A DNA stretch of 9,693 nt from CAMLQK01 sp964654135 (GTDB taxonomy: Bacteria > Patescibacteriota > Saccharimonadia > Saccharimonadales > UBA4665). The notes under the pieces were generated by a model. That model ran no database searches, was not told the origin of the DNA, and was given only the letters and a program-made list of their open reading frames with translations. Positions 5,073-9,693 of this stretch are shown here, piece by piece. A program made the translations under genes and the position numbers. The stretch covers positions 1 to 9,693 of the forward strand of contig CAZZHV010000041.1 in assembly GCA_964654135.1 (NCBI GenBank). The letters run 5' to 3'. Position 1 is the first letter of the stretch. Each line of letters opens with the position of its first letter.

Positions 5073-7208
5073 CTAGGCGGTTGCCCTACTTGTTTTTTGC
5101 TTCTGCTGTTTGGCGTTGGAACGTCGACGCTTTGAGATCTTCTGCTCGCGAGGTTTGTACTGAGGTGCAGTTCTCTCGACTTTTTTCTCATTCGTTTTCT
5201 CGGCAGTTCTTTCTAGGAACTCAAGGCGAACGCGCTGGTCGCGCAATGCTTTGATCTTAGGACTGTCTTTCCATTCTTCGCTCATAACAACGAGGTCAAC
5301 ACGATGCTTTTTGAGGTCGTCCACTTTTTGGTCCCAGTTTTCTTCTGGAACAACCAGGTCAACGTCGCGCAATGCTTCGAGCATAAACTTACGGGTACTG
5401 TAATCTTGCTTAGTTTTTTTGCCTTTTTCTTCGCTAAAAGTATTAGTCGAAAGACCGACAATCAGGTAATCTCCCAGTGCACGAGCTCGCTTAAGGAGAT
5501 TTACGTGACTGTGTTGCAAGCGGTCGAAGGTGCCATAGGTCATAACAGTTGTACGCTTGCGGCCTGGTACGCGCTTGTCGAGTAGTCCATCATTGATAAG
5601 ACACTTAATAACGCGTTCGGTGTTTTGGTCATCTTTGAAGTTCACGATGTGATTAAAACGCTCAATGTGTTCTTGTGGTTGCGCATTGCCGTAGCGTTCA
5701 CGAACCATCTTTGTAATGTCATCTTCGTTGTAGGCAATGTCACCGAAGATGTTTTCTTCGTTGATCATCAAGTGACCACCGTAGTGTTCCATGCAGAGGT
5801 CTTTATCTTTCCACCAGAAGATAACATTAGAGCCACGGAAGAATGCATCACATGAAACAGATGAATAGTCGGTAATGAGTAGATCTGTATCGCGCAAAAC
5901 TTCATCGTACGAGTTAAACGGCTTGATAAACTGCGCCAAGTCGGACTGCTGCAGCTCACGCAAAAAGAGTGGGTGCGGCATAATTTGTACTTTTGACAAA
6001 AGGTCAGTTGGAATAGCTGACATGATGCTGGTTAGCATTTTGTAGTAGCCAGTCTTGGCTGGGGCCGTACGAACCAAGTTGTACTCCCATGGGCGCCAGG
6101 TTGGCATGATCATAATGCGAGATGCATCGTCGTTGCGGAACGTGCGGTCGAACTTAGGCAGACCAGTAATGTAGAGGTCTTCGCGGTCGTAGTTACCGTC
6201 ATTGATAAAGTGATCGGCTTCGGCAACGGAGCTGGTAACAATACGGGTAAATGGCGGGGTGCCACCTTGGCCTTTGCGGGCATCGGCACGAGCGGCTGAA
6301 GCTAGTGAAATCATGTACATCACGCCATGTTGCAAAAAGACATAGCGCAAGCGCTTGCTGCTAATTTTGCGAACAGCGTGTTTGTTTGCAACGCGCAAAT
6401 CGAGCGCGTGTGCCGGGCGTTCGGTGCCGATAAAGGTACGCGCAATAAAGAAACATAGGTAGTGCTTGAGCGTGTGCTTAATGAGCACCTTATCTTGGAA
6501 TTTCTCCGCAATGTTAGCGCCGTGTGTGCTCTTGCGGTCGATCACAAAATAGACATTCTTGTAACCACGATTTAGTAGACCCTCGTAGAGTGTGGCAGCG
6601 CTTTCTTCGTATTTCATCGATTCTTTTTCGTAAATCAAGATAAGATTACGACCGCGGAACGGCAGAGACAGCCAGTAAGCAAAGGTAACTTTGCGGTTAT
6701 TCTTGCGGTAATCGGTATCAATTGTACGTCGGTGGGTGATGTATGCTTTGTTGGCAACTGACTGACGGAGATAGATGGTGCTGCCAGTTTCTTCCAATAC
6801 ACGCATGGCACGAACTTTGCCGCGTCCACGAATACCAGGAAGGAATGAGAACCAAACTTGGCGCACAAAGCCATTACCCTCTTTGTCGAGGAAAACAGCA
6901 GACATGCGGTTGTGAATATTGCTATCTTCAAGATCTGCGTACGGGATACTTACTGTAAACAGACGGAAATAAATAGGGAACCAAGCGTGTGCACGAATAC
7001 GTGATGTCTTGTAAACGTTACCTTTCACATAGGTCCAGAGGTCACCGGACTTGTGGATCTTTCGTTTGTTATCAATAAGTAGCCACACACCAAAGATACG
7101 CAAACCTTTTTTGGTTGCACGTGATCCTATAATGGTACTGCGGAATTTGATCTGTTTAGTAAAGGCATCGGAGATAGCAAAGTTTTTGAGTGATTTGATT
7201 TTCGTCAT
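5073..7208 (-). CDS. CDP-glycerol glycerophosphotransferase fused to a cytidylyltransferase-like domain
   Basis: A 711-residue fusion. Residues 1-185 are a beta-rich, basic N-terminal region. Residues 190-545 are a TagB/TagF-family polyol-phosphate transferase domain: FLQHGV at 291-296, MPTWRPW at 368-374, MPHP at 410-413 and DLLITDYSSVSCD at 442-454. Residues 553-670 resemble TagD glycerol-3-phosphate cytidylyltransferase (YGTFD at 558-562, PEENWDQKVDDLKKHRVDLVV at about 621-641). In TagD the motif is LHxGH; here the matching segment reads LQHSH, so Q565 and S567 replace the first His and the Gly. The later RTPGISTT motif reads RTAEKTNE (667-674). The nucleotidyl-transfer site therefore looks damaged or divergent, and the domain may be structural. 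A Lys/Arg-rich tail (680-711) could bind the anionic polymer or membrane. AAGGAG precedes the ATG, which overlaps the previous stop as ATGA. Transferase role likely; exact polymer unknown. Confidence 0.92.
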   Translation of the reverse strand: MTKIKSLKNFAISDAFTKQIKFRSTIIGSRATKKGLRIFGVWLLIDNKRKIHKSGDLWTYVKGNVYKTSRIRAHAWFPIYFRLFTVSIPYADLEDSNIHNRMSAVFLDKEGNGFVRQVWFSFLPGIRGRGKVRAMRVLEETGSTIYLRQSVANKAYITHRRTIDTDYRKNNRKVTFAYWLSLPFRGRNLILIYEKESMKYEESAATLYEGLLNRGYKNVYFVIDRKSTHGANIAEKFQDKVLIKHTLKHYLCFFIARTFIGTERPAHALDLRVANKHAVRKISSKRLRYVFLQHGVMYMISLASAARADARKGQGGTPPFTRIVTSSVAEADHFINDGNYDREDLYITGLPKFDRTFRNDDASRIMIMPTWRPWEYNLVRTAPAKTGYYKMLTSIMSAIPTDLLSKVQIMPHPLFLRELQQSDLAQFIKPFNSYDEVLRDTDLLITDYSSVSCDAFFRGSNVIFWWKDKDLCMEHYGGHLMINEENIFGDIAYNEDDITKMVRERYGNAQPQEHIERFNHIVNFKDDQNTERVIKCLINDGLLDKRVPGRKRTTVMTYGTFDRLQHSHVNLLKRARALGDYLIVGLSTNTFSEEKGKKTKQDYSTRKFMLEALRDVDLVVPEENWDQKVDDLKKHRVDLVVMSEEWKDSPKIKALRDQRVRLEFLERTAEKTNEKKVERTAPQYKPREQKISKRRRSNAKQQKQKTSRATA

Positions 7209-8521
7209 GACAGTGCTCCTTGTTTGGTTATATGTTGCGTGCTGGTTTTGCGTGCGGCTGAGCCTTCTGGCTCGGGCTCAAGTTTGTTAAATATGATTGT
7301 CTGTAAACGATTTGCGGCTTTGCCGTCATCGAGATAGGTGTAGCGTTTGGCGAAATCGAGATAAACTTTTTTATATTTGTTTTGATAGGCATTGAGATCT
7401 TTGAGGATGGGTCCGAGTCGGGCGGATGATGCTGTTATCTCTCCCGGCAGTTCTCCAATGTCTATGTAGAATCCTCTGAGATTTTCCTCGTAATGTTGCC
7501 GGTCATACATAAAGAAAATCATTGGTTTGTTAGTGTTGGCATAATCAAACATAACGCTCGAGTAGTCAGTTATAAGCACATCACTTACGAGGTAGAGACT
7601 ATTAATGTCATCTATGTGTGAAACGTCGTACACGAACCCTTTGTATTTCGAGAAATCAAACTGGTTGCTTATAAAGTAGTGTGCGCGGAAGAGGAGGATG
7701 TACTCGTCACCGATGGCTTTTTGCAACGCTTCTAAGTTGAGCTTATTCTTGTGGGTATAACCACCTTGCAATGAGTCGTGCTGATCATCTCGCCAAGTAG
7801 GGGCGTACAGTACAACTTTCTTATCTTTTGGTAACTTAAGCTCGCGCTTGAGTTTGCTAATGAGCTTATCACTTGGCTGATGCAGGGCATCGTTGCGTGG
7901 ATAACCAATTTCAAGAACGCGACCTTCATCTTGCATGCGCTGAATGCCAAAAGCACTCACAAACTTCTCGGTTGCAAAGCGTGACGGCGAAATAAGGTAG
8001 TCGTATCGCTTGGTGTCGATCAGATTCTTGCGAATAAAGTCTTGGCGAGAATTCATGACATTTTTGGTATCTTCAACGATATCTTGGCGCAAACGCTTGA
8101 GCGGGGTACCGTGCCAACATTGCACCATCACCTGGTTTTTGCGTTTAATAATGCGCAAAGGCAACATAATGTTTACAATCCAATACTCGGCGCGGGCATA
8201 TGCGGCGTAGTATTCACGAGTACGAATTTCAACAATGGTTGTGCGCGGATTTTTTGCGAGAAAGCCGTAGGCCTTTTTGTCGGCAACGACCCAAATAAAG
8301 GTATAGCGTGCACACGCAGGGTCTTTAAGCATTGATTCATAAATGGCCTTTGGAGAACAGGCATAGCGGCCGCTGTAAGCCTGAAAAACGACAGTATTTT
8401 TTTCGATTGGCTGGCGAGCAGTGCGTGACCATAGCAAATAGTTACGGACACGAACGTAGTTGTAGCGAAGCACTCGCATAAATGGGTAGTGTTTAGAGAT
8501 GGCTATAAGTAGTTTTCTCAT
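7205..8521 (-). CDS. CDP-glycerol:polymer glycerophosphotransferase (TagB/TagF family)
   Basis: A 438-residue cytoplasmic, membrane-associated transferase that would add glycerol-phosphate (or another polyol-phosphate) units from a CDP donor to a lipid-linked acceptor. The family landmarks are QCWHGTPLKRL at 134-144, YAPTWR at 239-244, LFRAH at 277-281 with the second conserved His, and DVLITDYSSVMFDYA at 314-328. The N-terminus (1-31) is basic and aromatic, as in membrane-binding TagF proteins. The C-terminal ~25 residues are low-complexity and polar. AGGAG lies about eight bases before the ATG, which overlaps the upstream stop as ATGA; its own stop overlaps the fusion gene in the same way. 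Of the three paralogues it is nearest to the family consensus. Whether it primes or polymerises cannot be read from sequence. Confidence 0.94.
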   Translation of the reverse strand: MRKLLIAISKHYPFMRVLRYNYVRVRNYLLWSRTARQPIEKNTVVFQAYSGRYACSPKAIYESMLKDPACARYTFIWVVADKKAYGFLAKNPRTTIVEIRTREYYAAYARAEYWIVNIMLPLRIIKRKNQVMVQCWHGTPLKRLRQDIVEDTKNVMNSRQDFIRKNLIDTKRYDYLISPSRFATEKFVSAFGIQRMQDEGRVLEIGYPRNDALHQPSDKLISKLKRELKLPKDKKVVLYAPTWRDDQHDSLQGGYTHKNKLNLEALQKAIGDEYILLFRAHYFISNQFDFSKYKGFVYDVSHIDDINSLYLVSDVLITDYSSVMFDYANTNKPMIFFMYDRQHYEENLRGFYIDIGELPGEITASSARLGPILKDLNAYQNKYKKVYLDFAKRYTYLDDGKAANRLQTIIFNKLEPEPEGSAARKTSTQHITKQGALS

Positions 8522-9630
8522 GACACAACTCCTGCTAGCTTAAGTATTGCCTTGGTACTTGTGCCATCTTGGATGGTGACGTAGCGGTCGGCAAATTCCT
8601 TAACACGTTGAGTATTCGTGTTGTCTGTACCAATCAACGACATGATATTCGTAATGTCTTTACTCTTGATGCCAGGTAACTCGTTGACGTAGTCCATTGC
8701 TAGACCACGCTTTTTTACGTAGCGCTCTTCGTCAAAGAGCCAGAAAAAGAGTGGTTTATGAAGTAGCGCAGCCTCAAATACCGTTGCAGAGAAGTCAGTG
8801 ATAACGTAATCCGCAACTGGCAGCACTTGTAGTACTGAAAAATGCTGATCAACAATAACACCATCTTTTGGTGATGTGAATTGTGTTTTATCACGTAAGT
8901 GTTGCTTGATGATGAGTGTGTATCGATCGAGATCGACAGCCTCGACCAATGTCTCGTATGGAACCTTGTGACGCTTACGGAATGTTGGCGCATACAAGAT
9001 AACAGGTTTATTTGCTGGCAAATTGTAATAATTACGTACTGCTGTACTGCTACGCTGCTGCTGCTCGCTATCCACGAGGTAATCAACACGAGGCATGCCA
9101 ATTGGCTTAATGCGATTTGCATCGATATTAAATGCTGCAGCGTATGTTGGAACGGTCGCCTCAGAGCCAGCAACCACATAGGTATAGTTTTTGTGCATCT
9201 TCATAATGCGAGCAACTTCAGCTGAGCTGCCTTCGGGCTTGCCGATAGCCATATGGCCAAACTTCTTAACTGCTCCAAGTGCATGCCATATCTGAACGAC
9301 GACGAGTGACTTGCGGTGTTTGAGGATACTTACCGAAATAACGTAGCTCTCAACAATACACGCTTCAGACGTAGCCAGGTGATACATTTCACGCAAAATA
9401 CTAAAGACGTGCCTGAGCTTGCTATCCATTTTGTGGTTAAGGGTGACGACCTTGAGGGTAGGGTCGAGTTTGGCGGCTTCCTTTTGAATTTGCAGGAAGT
9501 CGACAGAAGAGTAATTTTGGAGGCGACTAATAAGTACAACTTTATGTGAAGTTGGCAGCAGCTTAAAAAGCGAATAAATTAGAAAAGCCCCGCCCTTTAA
9601 GAACGAGACCCCCAGAAGTCGCATCTTCAT
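8518..9630 (-). CDS. CDP-glycerol glycerophosphotransferase family protein, first operon gene
   Basis: A 370-residue member of the TagB/TagF polyol-phosphate transferase family. QIWHALGAVKKFGH at 113-126 matches the conserved WHG/A...K..G segment, YAPTFRKR lies at 213-220, IKQH at 241-244 takes the place of the usual KxHP, and YVITDFSATVFEA at 275-287 matches the ITDYSS donor-site motif with Phe replacing Tyr and Ala replacing the second Ser. The N-terminus has a hydrophobic stretch (FLIYSLFKLL, 16-25). It is shorter than the next paralogue and lacks extra domains, resembling a TagB-like primase in size; that role is a guess. The ATG at 9630 is followed by another at 9624. The predicted transcription start lies one or two bases upstream, so the mRNA is essentially leaderless. 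The stop overlaps the next start. Confidence 0.92.
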   Translation of the reverse strand: MKMRLLGVSFLKGGAFLIYSLFKLLPTSHKVVLISRLQNYSSVDFLQIQKEAAKLDPTLKVVTLNHKMDSKLRHVFSILREMYHLATSEACIVESYVISVSILKHRKSLVVVQIWHALGAVKKFGHMAIGKPEGSSAEVARIMKMHKNYTYVVAGSEATVPTYAAAFNIDANRIKPIGMPRVDYLVDSEQQQRSSTAVRNYYNLPANKPVILYAPTFRKRHKVPYETLVEAVDLDRYTLIIKQHLRDKTQFTSPKDGVIVDQHFSVLQVLPVADYVITDFSATVFEAALLHKPLFFWLFDEERYVKKRGLAMDYVNELPGIKSKDITNIMSLIGTDNTNTQRVKEFADRYVTIQDGTSTKAILKLAGVVS

Positions 9631-9638
9631 TGAATATA

Positions 9639-9667
9639 ATAATACTATATTACCTCTGTTAAGTCAA
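9639..9667 (-). promoter_or_regulatory. Promoter of the teichoic-acid-like operon, near-leaderless start
   Basis: On the - strand TTGACT (9667-9662), a 17-bp spacer and TATTAT (9644-9639) match the housekeeping consensus at five of six bases each. Eight bases separate the -10 from the ATG at 9630, so transcription should begin at 9632 or 9631. GAGG at 9656-9653 lies upstream of the -10 and cannot serve as a ribosome site. Confidence 0.82.
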
Positions 9668-9693
9668 GGTATAAGACAATATTTCTATCTATT

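Noticed and set aside
1..9693. tRNA, rRNA, CRISPR arrays, insertion sequences or alternative genetic code
   Set aside because: No cloverleaf, repeat-spacer pattern or transposase was seen, and TGA ends three genes at ATGA junctions, so UGA is a stop here.

Overview
The window looks like a piece of a small-genome bacterial chromosome, most likely a Candidate Phyla Radiation organism of the Saccharibacteria (TM7) type. This assignment is an inference. It rests on tight ATGA-coupled genes, several genes whose predicted transcription start falls on or next to the start codon (leaderless), housekeeping-sigma promoters close to TTGACA/TATAAT, TGA used as an ordinary stop, and a wall-polymer operon in a Gram-positive style. 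A Firmicute or actinobacterial source is not excluded.

Left part (1-2423): a candidate RiPP (ribosomally made, post-translationally modified peptide) locus. A radical SAM/SPASM enzyme of the FxsB-like, cyclophane-forming type is on the + strand (1071-2423). It is divergent from an 81-residue precursor-like peptide (1007-762, - strand) whose C-terminus carries two AAFxS repeats, the F-x-S tripeptide that FxsB-type enzymes crosslink. Downstream of the peptide, after a terminator-like hairpin, is a protein open at the left edge (702-1) with an HxD...H...R pattern suggesting an Fe(II)/2-oxoglutarate oxygenase. A 63-bp divergent promoter region with an inverted repeat separates peptide and enzyme. 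I infer that the peptide is crosslinked at FxS by the radical SAM enzyme and perhaps hydroxylated by the second enzyme.

Middle (2401-3535): an unrecognised 231-residue protein on the - strand whose end overlaps the end of the radical SAM gene. Then comes a non-coding stretch with a DnaA-box match and an 11-bp direct repeat. It is followed by a self-contained unit: a perfect TTGACA-17-TATAAT promoter, a G-poor A/C-rich leader, a 31-codon ORF and a strong bidirectional terminator.

Right part (9667-3464, - strand): one five-gene operon read from a good promoter at the right edge to the bidirectional terminator. It has three CDP-glycerol glycerophosphotransferase-family proteins, the third fused to a C-terminal cytidylyltransferase-like domain with altered catalytic motifs, then a TagG-like ABC permease and a TagH-like ATPase. 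Together these would build and export a teichoic-acid-like poly(polyol phosphate) surface polymer. The first gene appears to have almost no leader, most downstream genes have clear Shine-Dalgarno sites, and three of the four junctions are ATGA overlaps.
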